NCBI RefSeq assembly: GCF_015706575.1
Contig: NW_024037048.1
Span: 18,927,512-18,991,511, forward strand
Direction: 5' to 3'
Length of the DNA: 64,000 nt
Source of the DNA: Patiria miniata
Lineage: Eukaryota > Echinodermata > Asteroidea > Valvatida > Asterinidae
Shown here: one piece after another, positions 1-9,187 of the stretch
Layout: every line of letters starts with the position of its first letter
Position numbering within the stretch: position 1 is the stretch's first letter
Program-made: the position numbers and the translations under genes
Notes under the pieces: generated by a model
The model's database searches: none
What the model was told of the DNA's origin: nothing
The model's input: the letters and a program-made list of their open reading frames with translations, nothing else

Positions 1-102
1 TGACAGACAAAATAGAGATTATCGGCGCCAATATAGTTTTTTGTAACACCGACAAAACTGCATTCCCAATTGAAGTCACGGTGTCCAAAAAATCGTCCTT
101 AC
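1..102. repeat. left part of ~210-bp repeat array, split by the LTR element
   Basis: This short stretch resembles 9320-9410 (shared 'gattatcggcg' and 'gaagtcacgg' segments in the same order). It is the part of the repeat array that lay upstream of the point where the LTR retrotransposon inserted. No gene is visible. Confidence 0.6.
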
Positions 103-1103
103 TGTGGCGAAAGTGTTCAAAACATGTAGGCTGGTTAGGAGACTAGCACAATTTAGGGATTTCCCCCCAGTGAGCAATGTCACGGGGTGGAGCATTAGTG
201 TACGTGACTGCGCGCAGAGATGTGATTGGCTGCGCGTCGCCCAGCATTGTTCTGTGTGCTGTGGAGACGTACACACGTGGTTAGACGGTCGGTGCGTTCA
301 TGGCGGTCGAGGAGACAACAGTGAGAGGTAAGCGCGAACTTTGTAGAGTTTGTGGTTTGTGTGTGGTTTACTAGGATCGGCTTTGTGCCGTGGGTAGCGC
401 TTACTAGGGAGCCGAGATCGCTAGGTTGTTGCCGGCGAGCTGCGTGCACTTATCCCGGTAGCGTTTAGTTCCCCGTTGTAGCGGAGAACATAAGTAAGCC
501 GTGCGTTGGGAGTAGCATCAGCCAAGGTGGTTGAGCGTGCCAAGTATCGGGAGAGGTGTCGGTGTTCCTGCTGTGGTGTACACCTTTACGGTGAATAGCG
601 GTGAACGTGTACTGACCTTGCTTTCATACGGCTGCGTTCCCTGTGTGGCTGACTAGCGACCCCAGCAGCTATTGTAAGCCACGTTGATCGTCCGCAGCTT
701 AAGTTGTTACCTCAGAACCTCTATAATAAACTTAACGACTGTTGTAGTTTGTAAGCCTTGTAGTAAGCCAAACAGCGAGGTAGTCAGCCTTGCACATCGG
801 GTAGTAAGCCATACAGCAAGTTTAATTACTAATAAAAGGTTCCCCCAAGTCCAAGAAGTTCACTCAAGTCATTTAATTATCAATCATTCATAAGGCAATT
901 GTTGATTCAATAAACCATATTTAAATCATTGTGGTCCGAAATCAGGTGTCCTGTTGTGTTTATTTGACTTATTGAGCAGAGTTAGCCAATCAATTCCTTA
1001 GGCGGTATATTTCCACCAAAACGAACTTGCATCCCTTAGCCTTGAGGCTGCTCGTCAGTCTCCGGTCCGAGGAAGTAACTGGGTTCGGGAGCAATCCGCC
1101 ACA
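103..1103 (+). repeat. 5' LTR
   Basis: Begins TGTGGCGAAAG and ends CCGCCACA; matches 8183-9183 base for base except one position near 830. It contains an inverted CCAAT motif (ATTGG, 225-229), a splice-donor-like site at 328 and AATAAA signals at 831-836 and 909-914, so transcription probably starts between about 250 and 300. That start is inferred. Confidence 0.95.
300..333 (+). promoter_or_regulatory. leader ATG and splice-donor-like site in the LTR
   Basis: An ATG at 300 opens a short reading frame that runs into AG|GTAAGC at 326-333, a strong match to a 5' splice site (intron would begin at 328). With the acceptor-like site at 6756 it could give a spliced subgenomic RNA for ORF3, the arrangement known for env of retroviruses and env-bearing gypsy elements. 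Splicing itself is not shown by the sequence. Confidence 0.5.
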
Positions 1104-1106
1104 AAA

Positions 1107-1124
1107 TGGTGTCAGAAGTGGGAT
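1107..1124 (+). other. primer binding site, tRNA-Leu type
   Basis: TGGTGTCAGAAGTGGGAT begins three bases after the 5' LTR. It is complementary to the 3' end of an animal tRNA-Leu including its CCA (...CCCACTTCTGACACCA). Position and sequence both fit the minus-strand primer site. Confidence 0.85.
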
Positions 1125-1227
1125 TGGAATTGATTGAGTAAAATTCGCTAATAAGTCGAAAGCTTTCGGAGAGCTTACTAAATTGTTTGGTGTTGTTAAA
1201 AAGAGTCCATTGTCGGATATCGTTGCC

Positions 1228-2757
1228 ATGAGCGAGCAGCGTGGTGCGGTTGCCTCGCCAGGTGAGAGCAAAGTGCAGGCACTCGAAGAGGAATTGAGTC
1301 GCTTGCGGATGGAGCATCAGTTATTGCAACTAGAAAAGTCTGCAAAAGAGACTGAGCTAGAGAGGTATCGGTTTCGGGTTGACCCGGAAATTGAGTTTCG
1401 AGTCCCAAGCGAAACTGGCTATGAGTCGTTCAGGGCAAAGGCGATGATGCCGAGTGTGGCCATGTCGCCGGAGATAGTCCATGAGGGCAGGAAAGAGGTG
1501 AGCTTTAGGGAGAGCACACCCTTTAGGAAACCTGCATGGGACTTATCGGTAGAGGGTAAAACACCGGTGGCTAAGATGCCTGGTACGTATAAAGAAGATG
1601 GTCTGAGTAACGTAAGACCAGGTCAAAGTTCGACACGGAATAATCCCTTTGCAGAGGGACAGGAGGTTTTGACCCCTGAGAAGTTGAGGGCAGAACTAAT
1701 GAGTTTTGCTACCCGAGCAAGCGATAGTGTTGACCGATCGGGAAAGGTTGAAGTTGTCCCGTCGGTAGGCCCTTGGCCATTAAAAAGTGAGCCAAGGGTA
1801 TGTAATGAGAGTGAGTTGAAGGAGCAGTTGGGACGGAAGCGGCACCGTCCAAACATCATTCCCGATAGGTATAGTGGTAAGGTCTTGTGGAGAGAGTATC
1901 ACAGACATTTTGAGTCTTGTAAAAAGGCTAACCACTGGGATGATGAGGAAGCCGCTACATTCCTCGCTGCAAGCCTTCAGGGAAATGCTCTCAGAGTACT
2001 GGGAGAAGGATCCGCAGGTGGACATGAGTATAGTTATGCGGAAATGGTGAAGTTGTTGAAGAGGAGGTTTGATTCCGGCTTGCAGGCTGAGAATTACTTA
2101 GTCGAATTGCGACATCGTCGGCAAGGGCCGAAGGAGTCCTTGCAGGAGTTAGGGCAAGCAGTGCGTGAGCTTACAGTAAAAGCATATCCTGAGTTAAAGG
2201 AAGACGCACGAGATCGACTTGCCAAGAATCATTTCCATGATGCCGTCATGAGTCAGACGGTGCGTGAAGGGATTCATAGGGCGCGTCCAAAGAACTTGGA
2301 CGAGGCCATACAGGCCGCATTAGAGACTGAGAATTATGAGAAGGTCGAGAGACAGAGGGCACTTGAGGGAAAGCCAGTCAAGTTAGTCAGGGCTCTCGAT
2401 TCAGCAACCGATGACCGAGTTGGGAAACTCGAAGTCACCGTGGGTGAACAGTCTGAGGCTTTTTGTAAAGTCGAGTCGGAAGTTGGCAAGTTACAATCTG
2501 AGCTCAGTGGACAGGGCCAAAAGTTGGATGCCATCTTGGCCAGATTGTCAGATTTGGGTAGAAGGGGAAGTGCCCCGGTGCAGGTACCTCCTAAGGATCC
2601 CAAATTGTTGACGTGTTTCAATTGTGGTGGGAAAGGCCATTTTGCAAGAAGTTGCAAGAAGCCACCCAAGGAAACGAAGTTCCAGCAGGGAAACGGAGAC
2701 CAGCCAAACGGAGGACCCGCGGGCAGGCTGGAGACTCCGAAGGGTCCTCAACAGTAA
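1228..2757 (+). CDS. Gag-like nucleocapsid polyprotein of the LTR element
   Basis: A 509-residue product if started at the first ATG (1228, context TTGCCATGA); the frame is open from 1183 but only with a TTG. The N-terminal ~50 residues are rich in heptad Leu/Glu and look like a coiled coil. A central block (around 1830-2400) has the helical, charged look of a retrotransposon capsid. A CCHC zinc knuckle (C-x2-C-x4-H-x4-C, CFNCGGKGHFARSC) lies near residues 463-476, followed by a basic tail, as usual for nucleocapsid. It forms the particle that packages the element's RNA. The 3' end overlaps pol, which lies in the -1 frame. Confidence 0.9.
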   Translation: MSEQRGAVASPGESKVQALEEELSRLRMEHQLLQLEKSAKETELERYRFRVDPEIEFRVPSETGYESFRAKAMMPSVAMSPEIVHEGRKEVSFRESTPFRKPAWDLSVEGKTPVAKMPGTYKEDGLSNVRPGQSSTRNNPFAEGQEVLTPEKLRAELMSFATRASDSVDRSGKVEVVPSVGPWPLKSEPRVCNESELKEQLGRKRHRPNIIPDRYSGKVLWREYHRHFESCKKANHWDDEEAATFLAASLQGNALRVLGEGSAGGHEYSYAEMVKLLKRRFDSGLQAENYLVELRHRRQGPKESLQELGQAVRELTVKAYPELKEDARDRLAKNHFHDAVMSQTVREGIHRARPKNLDEAIQAALETENYEKVERQRALEGKPVKLVRALDSATDDRVGKLEVTVGEQSEAFCKVESEVGKLQSELSGQGQKLDAILARLSDLGRRGSAPVQVPPKDPKLLTCFNCGGKGHFARSCKKPPKETKFQQGNGDQPNGGPAGRLETPKGPQQ

Positions 2758-5700
2758 AGCACCCCAAGCTTGGTGGGGAAAATGGTTCGCAGGCGACAAG
2801 CCGCGACAAGAGATTTATTGTGACCCCAAGTGTGGTCAAGAGCCCAAAGCATGGCTTATTTGTGGAAGGAATTGTCAGGAAGACAAAATGCAGGTTTTTA
2901 GTAGACACTGGGTCGACTGATACATTGATTAGCAGTAGGATCTACTACCGGATGCCAAAAGAGCAAAGGCCTGCCTTGCTCGCACATGAGGTTAGCGTCC
3001 AGCAGGTTGATGGTAAACCACTGGAAGTGCTGGGAGCGGCATGGGTAGACATTCAGATTGGTCGTACTATTTCCCCGGTGAAGGCAGTTTTTGCAGAGAT
3101 AAGATGCGCTGGCATCTTGGGTATGGATTTTTTGTTGACTACAGGTGGGAACTTGGACTTCCTAAGCAAGAGGTGGATGCTCAATGGTGAGAACATCCAA
3201 TGTACCGATGGTGGAGGTGAACCGTTCATCGGTAGAGTGCTGGTTGCACAGACCACAGAGATACCGTCTGGTCACGAAGCTGTCGTGCCCGGAGTAGTGG
3301 CTGAGAAACGTCACGGGCTGGTTGGGCCAGCAATTGTTGAACCTCTTGAGGGAGGAGGCGAGTTAGCCACGAAAGGCTTAGCGCTAGGGCGATCATTGGT
3401 AGAAGCAGGAACTGAGTACGTTCCGCTGAGAGTTTTCAATGCTGGTCGTGAGACCAGGACGGCTAGAAAGGGGACAACCGCAGGAGTTATCTCCGCGGTC
3501 GAGTCGAGTGCAATTCAGGTAGGCAAAGTGGCTACTTGTTCCGCAGAGCCTGAGTTACCTGAACACTTAGTCGATCTATTCGAACGGTGTAAAGCCAACG
3601 TTGATGTAGAACACCATGGGTTGGTCCAAGGGTGTTTGAGAGAATTTCAAGATGTCTTTTCGAGGGGTGAGTTTGACATTGGCCGGACTGATGTGGTTCG
3701 ACACCACATCAATACCGGAGATGCAAGGCCGGTAAAGGAACGGCCAAGGCGTCACCCATATAGTTACCAGGAGGAGATTCAGAGGCAAGTTGTTGACCTC
3801 CAGAAGCGAGGCATCATAGAGCCTTCTGATAGCCCCTGGGCTGCGAACGTTGTCCTGGTTGGTAAGAAAGATGGGACAAAGCGGTTCTGTGTGGACTACC
3901 GGAAGCTTAACGATGTCACCATCAAGGACGCTTACCCAGTGCCACGCATTGATGAGACATTTGATGCGTTGCATGGGGCGAAATGGTTCTGTACCTTAGA
4001 TTTAGCGTCAGGGTACTGGCAGGTAGCTCTCGATGAAGACGCCAGCCAGAAGTCATCCTTTGTAGTGAGGAATGGTCTCTACCGCTGGAAGTGCATGCCA
4101 TTTGGGTTATGCAACGCTCCAGCCACGTTTGAGCGCCTTATGGAGCAGGTCATGAGAGGCCTGCAGTGGGAAATCTTATTGATTTACCTAGACGACATCA
4201 TTGTGTTTGGTCGAACGGTTGAGGAGACCCAAGAGCGTCTCCGAATAGTGTTGGGTAGGTTGAGAGATGCTGGGCTCAAGTTGAAGCCCAGCAAATGCCA
4301 TTTATTTCAACGGTCAGTGAGTTATTTGGGCCATATTGTCTCAGCAGACGGGGTGGCAACAGACCCCAAGAAGGTCCAAGCTGTTGCCGATTGGCCAGTC
4401 CCTCGATGTGTAAGGGATGTGAGAAGTTTCTTGGGCCTCACATCCTATTACAGGAAGTACATCAAGGGTTTCGCAGAAATTGCGAGTCCGCTCCACGCCC
4501 TTACAGAGAAGGCGAGGGAGTTTGTTTGGAGTGAGGCGTGCCAGGTGGCATTTGATGAGCTTAAGGCTAAGCTCCAGTCTGCCCCGATATTGTCCTATCC
4601 TATTCTGGAGGGCGATTTTCTCTTGGACACAGATGCCAGTGGAGACGGCATAGGTGGGGTCTTGTCCCAAGTACAAGATGGAGAGGAAAAAGTCCTAGCT
4701 TACGCTAGCCGTAAGCTGAGCAAGGCTGAACGCAATTATTGCGTGACACGACGAGAGTTGTTGGCAGTTGTCGTGTACCTTAAGCACTTTCGGCAGTATT
4801 TGTACGGCCAAAAAGTGAAGTTGAGGACCGACCATGCCGCACTTCGGTGGTTACTCAACTTTAAGAACCCCGAAGGTCAGGTGGCACGATGGATCCAGAT
4901 TATTTCTGCATACGACGTAGAGATTCAGCATAGGCCAGGAAAGAAACACGGTAATGCTGATGGGCTGTCTCGACGGCCCTGTAGGCAGTGTGGCCTAAGT
5001 GAGGACACTGCTGAGAAAACTGAGGTCAATGAGGATTTTGGGAGCAAGGCCAAGCCAGAGGAGGCAGTGGCTAGGGGCATAGAGGCTCAGTCGACTTTGA
5101 CAAATGAAGTGTTAAGGGAGGCCCAGTTGGCCGACAATTGCATGGGTTGGCTCATCAGAGCCAAAGAGAGTTGTGACAGTCGCCCAGCTTGGCAGGAAGT
5201 GTCCCACACCCAAGCAGGTAGTAAGACACTTTGGTCGTTATGGGACCAGTTGGTTGTGAGAAACGGACTTCTCTATCGGAGATGGGAGTCTGATAATGGG
5301 AAGGTGGTACGATGGCGGTTGGTGCTGCCAGTAGACCATCGGAAAGAAGTCTTGTCAGAGCTGCATGGAGGGCTGCTCAGCGGCCACCTTGGGGTTAGAA
5401 AGACCGAGGCCAAGGTGAGGCTGAGGTACTACTGGCCAGGCGTAGCGGCCGACATCAGGTCGTTTATTCGTAGTTGTGACATGTGTGCTAGGCGGAAATC
5501 GCCAGCCAAGAAGGGTAAGGCACCCTTACAGCAATATAGGGTTGGTGTGCCCATGGAGAGGGTGGCAATCGATTTGCTCGGGCCACTGCCTAAGAGCGAT
5601 AGTGGGAATCGGTGGATCCTTGTAGTCGCTGACTACTGTACAAAATGGATGGAGGCCTATCCGCTTCCGGATGCCACTGCCACTACAGTTGCCCTCAAGT

Positions 5701-6683
5701 TGGTTAACGAGTTTATCTGCAGGTTCGGGGTTCCTCAGGAACTGCACTCGGACCAAGGCAGTAACTTTGAGTCGGAGGTTTTTGGCGAGGTGTTGCGGAT
5801 CTTAGGCATCACTAAGACTCGTACCACCGCCTACAATCCAAAGTCTGACGGGTTGGTCGAGCGTTTTAACAAAACGCTTGTGAACATCGTTTCGGTGTTG
5901 ATTGATCCGAAGAGACGACAACGGGACTGGGATGAGATCCTCCCGTATGCCACATTCGCATATCGGTGTACACCCCAAGATTCTACGGGTGAATCACCAA
6001 ATATGATGATGCTAGGCAGAGAAGTCAGTTTGCCGATTGACTTACTGACAGAGTGTCAAGAGGTCGAAGATGACGACCATGGGCTGGAATTTGCAGAGAA
6101 CTTGCGTAAGAACATGCAGGCTGCACACCAGAGGGCCCATGAGTGTCTCGGGAAGAATGCCCAGAGACAGAAGCGAAACTATGACCGCCGGGCGGCTCAT
6201 AGAGGTTTCAAAGAAGGTCAATTCGTTTGGCTCTTCAATCCAGCAAGAAAGAAGGGCGTGTCCCCCAAGTTGGTGCTTAGGTGGGAGGGGCCATGGCTAA
6301 TCGTTAGCCGCTTATCAGATGTGACATTTCGCATTCAGTTGCGACCAGGAAGCAAGCCGCGTGTGGTACACAGTGATAGGCTGAAACCATACACGGGTGA
6401 ACCCCTTGTACCCTGGGAGTACAAGATTAAGGGGCAGGACCTTAGTGAGGGGGTTCAAGCAGAAGAAACTGCAGCAGAAGAAACTGCAGCAGAAGAAACT
6501 GCAGCAGAAGAAACTGCAGCAGAAGAAACTGCAGCAGAAGAAACTACAGCAGAAGAAACTGCAGCAGAAAAGCTGATAGAGGCTCCAGAGGAAGAGCCAA
6601 GGTCAAATTTGGAAGACGAGGGACAAATGCCAAGGCGCAACCCAAGGCGTAATAGGCGACTTCCCCTTCGTTATGTAGAGTAG
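2613..6683 (+). CDS. Pol polyprotein: protease, RT, RNase H, integrase
   Basis: A long open frame of about 1,356 codons in the -1 frame relative to gag, with no ATG at its head, so it is expected to be made by frameshifting in the overlap. Parts in order: aspartic protease with LVDTGS near residue 97; reverse transcriptase with YLDD near 525; RNase H with LDTDAS near 672; integrase with an HHCC zinc module around 915-965 and a catalytic D-D-E spaced 59 and 35 residues apart (near 987, 1047 and 1083); then a GPY/F-like module (around LRWEGPW). The C-terminal tail holds a low-complexity repeat of AAEET. RNase H before integrase is the Ty3/gypsy and retroviral order. The product copies the element's RNA and integrates the DNA. 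Confidence 0.95.
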   Translation: MFQLWWERPFCKKLQEATQGNEVPAGKRRPAKRRTRGQAGDSEGSSTVKHPKLGGENGSQATSRDKRFIVTPSVVKSPKHGLFVEGIVRKTKCRFLVDTGSTDTLISSRIYYRMPKEQRPALLAHEVSVQQVDGKPLEVLGAAWVDIQIGRTISPVKAVFAEIRCAGILGMDFLLTTGGNLDFLSKRWMLNGENIQCTDGGGEPFIGRVLVAQTTEIPSGHEAVVPGVVAEKRHGLVGPAIVEPLEGGGELATKGLALGRSLVEAGTEYVPLRVFNAGRETRTARKGTTAGVISAVESSAIQVGKVATCSAEPELPEHLVDLFERCKANVDVEHHGLVQGCLREFQDVFSRGEFDIGRTDVVRHHINTGDARPVKERPRRHPYSYQEEIQRQVVDLQKRGIIEPSDSPWAANVVLVGKKDGTKRFCVDYRKLNDVTIKDAYPVPRIDETFDALHGAKWFCTLDLASGYWQVALDEDASQKSSFVVRNGLYRWKCMPFGLCNAPATFERLMEQVMRGLQWEILLIYLDDIIVFGRTVEETQERLRIVLGRLRDAGLKLKPSKCHLFQRSVSYLGHIVSADGVATDPKKVQAVADWPVPRCVRDVRSFLGLTSYYRKYIKGFAEIASPLHALTEKAREFVWSEACQVAFDELKAKLQSAPILSYPILEGDFLLDTDASGDGIGGVLSQVQDGEEKVLAYASRKLSKAERNYCVTRRELLAVVVYLKHFRQYLYGQKVKLRTDHAALRWLLNFKNPEGQVARWIQIISAYDVEIQHRPGKKHGNADGLSRRPCRQCGLSEDTAEKTEVNEDFGSKAKPEEAVARGIEAQSTLTNEVLREAQLADNCMGWLIRAKESCDSRPAWQEVSHTQAGSKTLWSLWDQLVVRNGLLYRRWESDNGKVVRWRLVLPVDHRKEVLSELHGGLLSGHLGVRKTEAKVRLRYYWPGVAADIRSFIRSCDMCARRKSPAKKGKAPLQQYRVGVPMERVAIDLLGPLPKSDSGNRWILVVADYCTKWMEAYPLPDATATTVALKLVNEFICRFGVPQELHSDQGSNFESEVFGEVLRILGITKTRTTAYNPKSDGLVERFNKTLVNIVSVLIDPKRRQRDWDEILPYATFAYRCTPQDSTGESPNMMMLGREVSLPIDLLTECQEVEDDDHGLEFAENLRKNMQAAHQRAHECLGKNAQRQKRNYDRRAAHRGFKEGQFVWLFNPARKKGVSPKLVLRWEGPWLIVSRLSDVTFRIQLRPGSKPRVVHSDRLKPYTGEPLVPWEYKIKGQDLSEGVQAEETAAEETAAEETAAEETAAEETAAEETTAEETAAEKLIEAPEEEPRSNLEDEGQMPRRNPRRNRRLPLRYVE
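2688..2694 (+). promoter_or_regulatory. GGGAAAC slippery heptamer, candidate -1 frameshift site
   Basis: GGGAAAC sits in the gag-pol overlap in the required register (G GGA AAC in the gag frame). The same heptamer is a known -1 slip site in type D simian retroviruses. The pol frame is the -1 frame here and the heptamer precedes the gag stop by about 60 bases. I did not model a downstream stem or pseudoknot. Confidence 0.65.
6460..6575 (+). repeat. 15-bp minisatellite in the pol tail
   Basis: About seven near-perfect copies of GCAGCAGAAGAAACT encode the acidic repeat AAEET. The 15-bp period keeps the reading frame, so copy number can change without harming pol. Confidence 0.9.
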
Positions 6684-6715
6684 GCTCATTGCTAGTTGAT
6701 GTAGCCAGTGTGTAG

Positions 6716-7555
6716 ATGAATTTTAACCATGTCGTTTTGGTTTGTTTTTCCATCAGATCTAAGATGAAGAAGAACGAAGCCCAGAAGCGACAGAAGAAGC
6801 CAAGAAAGTTCAGATGCACAATGTGCCTGAATTGGTATTGGCAACGTCAAAGCTTGTGGAGACATGTCCATGAGTCACATGGCCCAGTGATGTATCTCTA
6901 CTGCCGGAGATGCGCTTACAGGTCAACACGTAGCGACACCATGAGACGTCACTACGGTGGATTCCACCCAAGTTGGGTGCAGGAATGCGATTCCATCCGG
7001 CCAGAGGTAGAACGGCCAGATAGACCTCACACCGAAACCAGAGCGCTAGATAGCGCAGGGTGGAGCCAGACAGGGCCCGCCGAAGCTCCAGCCGCACCAG
7101 CACCTCCTGTAGAGGGTCAGGAAGGCACAGCAGTAGATCCAGATGCGCTGTCGCTATCCCCTTGTCCAATCTCACCCCTAGTGAGGAGCGAGTCCCCTCG
7201 AGCAGCGACTCCTCCCCCAGTTCCACCAGTGCAGCAGGCACCAGTTCCACCAGTGCAGCAGGCACCAGTCCGTCCCTTGACTGGAAAGCCCCGGTCGATG
7301 TTCATGGGAGGACACCCGTCAGTATCACCGGTCGCGTCAACAGCATCCTCAATGCCATCACTAGAGGAGATGTCCGACGGACAACCCGAAGAATCGTCAA
7401 CCAGGCGGCCGAAGCTGAAGAGAAGGCTTGCTACAATCAAAGAGCACATAGTCCGAGAGGTATGGGTCGGAGCCAAGATGGTCAGACAGGAAGAAAAACG
7501 GCGAACTTTCCAGGCGAAGATCGACGCAGTGTGGGAAAGTCCGGTCAGCAACTAG
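6716..7555 (+). CDS. ORF3: two-finger C2H2 zinc-finger protein of the LTR element
   Basis: An open frame of 279 codons from the first ATG, or 263 from the ATG at 6764. I prefer 6764: a pyrimidine-rich tract ending in CATCAG at 6756 looks like a splice acceptor, and 6764 is the first ATG after it. Two zinc fingers with the same spacing, C-x2-C-x12-H-x4-H, start at CTMC and CRRC in the N-terminal third, preceded by a strongly basic stretch. The rest is Pro/Ser-rich with a 24-bp duplication near 7210-7260, ending in a Lys/Arg-rich, probably helical segment. I see no signal peptide or membrane span, so it does not look like an envelope although it sits in the env position. A nucleic-acid-binding accessory role is likely but inferred. 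Confidence 0.8.
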   Translation: MNFNHVVLVCFSIRSKMKKNEAQKRQKKPRKFRCTMCLNWYWQRQSLWRHVHESHGPVMYLYCRRCAYRSTRSDTMRRHYGGFHPSWVQECDSIRPEVERPDRPHTETRALDSAGWSQTGPAEAPAAPAPPVEGQEGTAVDPDALSLSPCPISPLVRSESPRAATPPPVPPVQQAPVPPVQQAPVRPLTGKPRSMFMGGHPSVSPVASTASSMPSLEEMSDGQPEESSTRRPKLKRRLATIKEHIVREVWVGAKMVRQEEKRRTFQAKIDAVWESPVSN

Positions 7556-8182
7556 GGCAGCAGCTGTGTTCTAAGTGTGCTAAGTTTAATTATTCGATTA
7601 TGTTTTATTGTTGACTTGATTTGCAGGGTGATTTTGTTCTTTCATATTTATACTTGTTCTTTCATATTTATATTTGTTCTTTCATATTTATACTTGTTCT
7701 TCCTATTTATACTTGTTTTTCATTGTTATAGAGACCACTTTATAATTGTTAAAAGGTTGAAAAAACGTTATTTTTGTATAAAAAAGATTTATCTATTTTT
7801 CAAGAAGTGTGTATTTTATGGAGAAAAAAAAGCAGTGTATATTACGTGTAAGTCCACATCAGTAACACTAAGTGTATTTTGATTGTATAAATTTAGACCT
7901 GACTTTATGATTGTATAAATTTAGACTTGAAGTAAAGTCGCCTTTTTCTATGTACAAGAAGCTGTGCATATTTAATGAGTTTCAACATCAGCCCCCCTTA
8001 ACTTTCTTATTGATGTATAAAGGAAAAGTTAAGACCAGTATGTTTTGTATTGTATTATAAAGGAAAGGTTAAACCTTATGTTTTACATTGAATTTTATAG
8101 AAACAGTTCAGTTTTAGAGACACTTTCTTTATTTTTGTTAAGCTTTTCTGGACGAGGACGTTCCAGGCTTTGCCCGGTCCTG
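7556..8182 (+). repeat. non-coding tail before the 3' LTR, with ~22-bp tandem repeats
   Basis: Between ORF3 and the 3' LTR the sequence is AT-rich. Four copies of TGTTCTTTCATATTTATACT occupy about 7632-7717, and a second direct repeat (GATTGTATAAATTTAGAC) occurs around 7880 and 7910. No coding potential is seen. Confidence 0.8.
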
Positions 8183-9183
8183 TGTGGCGAAAGTGTTCAA
8201 AACATGTAGGCTGGTTAGGAGACTAGCACAATTTAGGGATTTCCCCCCAGTGAGCAATGTCACGGGGTGGAGCATTAGTGTACGTGACTGCGCGCAGAGA
8301 TGTGATTGGCTGCGCGTCGCCCAGCATTGTTCTGTGTGCTGTGGAGACGTACACACGTGGTTAGACGGTCGGTGCGTTCATGGCGGTCGAGGAGACAACA
8401 GTGAGAGGTAAGCGCGAACTTTGTAGAGTTTGTGGTTTGTGTGTGGTTTACTAGGATCGGCTTTGTGCCGTGGGTAGCGCTTACTAGGGAGCCGAGATCG
8501 CTAGGTTGTTGCCGGCGAGCTGCGTGCACTTATCCCGGTAGCGTTTAGTTCCCCGTTGTAGCGGAGAACATAAGTAAGCCGTGCGTTGGGAGTAGCATCA
8601 GCCAAGGTGGTTGAGCGTGCCAAGTATCGGGAGAGGTGTCGGTGTTCCTGCTGTGGTGTACACCTTTACGGTGAATAGCGGTGAACGTGTACTGACCTTG
8701 CTTTCATACGGCTGCGTTCCCTGTGTGGCTGACTAGCGACCCCAGCAGCTATTGTAAGCCACGTTGATCGTCCGCAGCTTAAGTTGTTACCTCAGAACCT
8801 CTATAATAAACTTAACGACTGTTGTAGTTTGTAAGCCTTGTAGTAAGCCAAACAGCGAGGTAGTCAGCCTTGCACATCGGGTAGTAAGCCATACAGCAAG
8901 TTTAATTAATAATAAAAGGTTCCCCCAAGTCCAAGAAGTTCACTCAAGTCATTTAATTATCAATCATTCATAAGGCAATTGTTGATTCAATAAACCATAT
9001 TTAAATCATTGTGGTCCGAAATCAGGTGTCCTGTTGTGTTTATTTGACTTATTGAGCAGAGTTAGCCAATCAATTCCTTAGGCGGTATATTTCCACCAAA
9101 ACGAACTTGCATCCCTTAGCCTTGAGGCTGCTCGTCAGTCTCCGGTCCGAGGAAGTAACTGGGTTCGGGAGCAATCCGCCACA
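8183..9183 (+). repeat. 3' LTR
   Basis: Direct repeat of 103-1103, same length, one base different. It is followed at once by TTAC, the target-site duplication. Confidence 0.95.
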
Positions 9184-9187
9184 TTAC

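Larger units (their letters stand above)
103..9183 (+). mobile_element. Ty3/gypsy LTR retrotransposon, near-intact, with extra ORF3
   Basis: A complete-looking LTR retrotransposon: two direct 1,001-bp LTRs with TG...CA ends, a tRNA-Leu-type primer site, gag, pol in the order protease-RT-RNase H-integrase, and a third ORF before the 3' LTR. The 4-bp sequence TTAC at 99-102 recurs at 9184-9187, as expected for a target-site duplication. I see only one base difference between the LTRs, which implies a very recent insertion. The domain order and the RT and integrase motifs place it in Ty3/gypsy (Metaviridae); I cannot assign a clade without a tree. It looks whole: I see no break in the three long ORFs. 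I do not recognise a typical polypurine tract before the 3' LTR. It inserted into an older ~210-bp repeat array. Confidence 0.95.

Noticed and set aside
6716-7555. ORF3 as an envelope gene
   Set aside because: No signal peptide, membrane span, or cysteine pattern of an envelope; the cysteines present fit zinc fingers.
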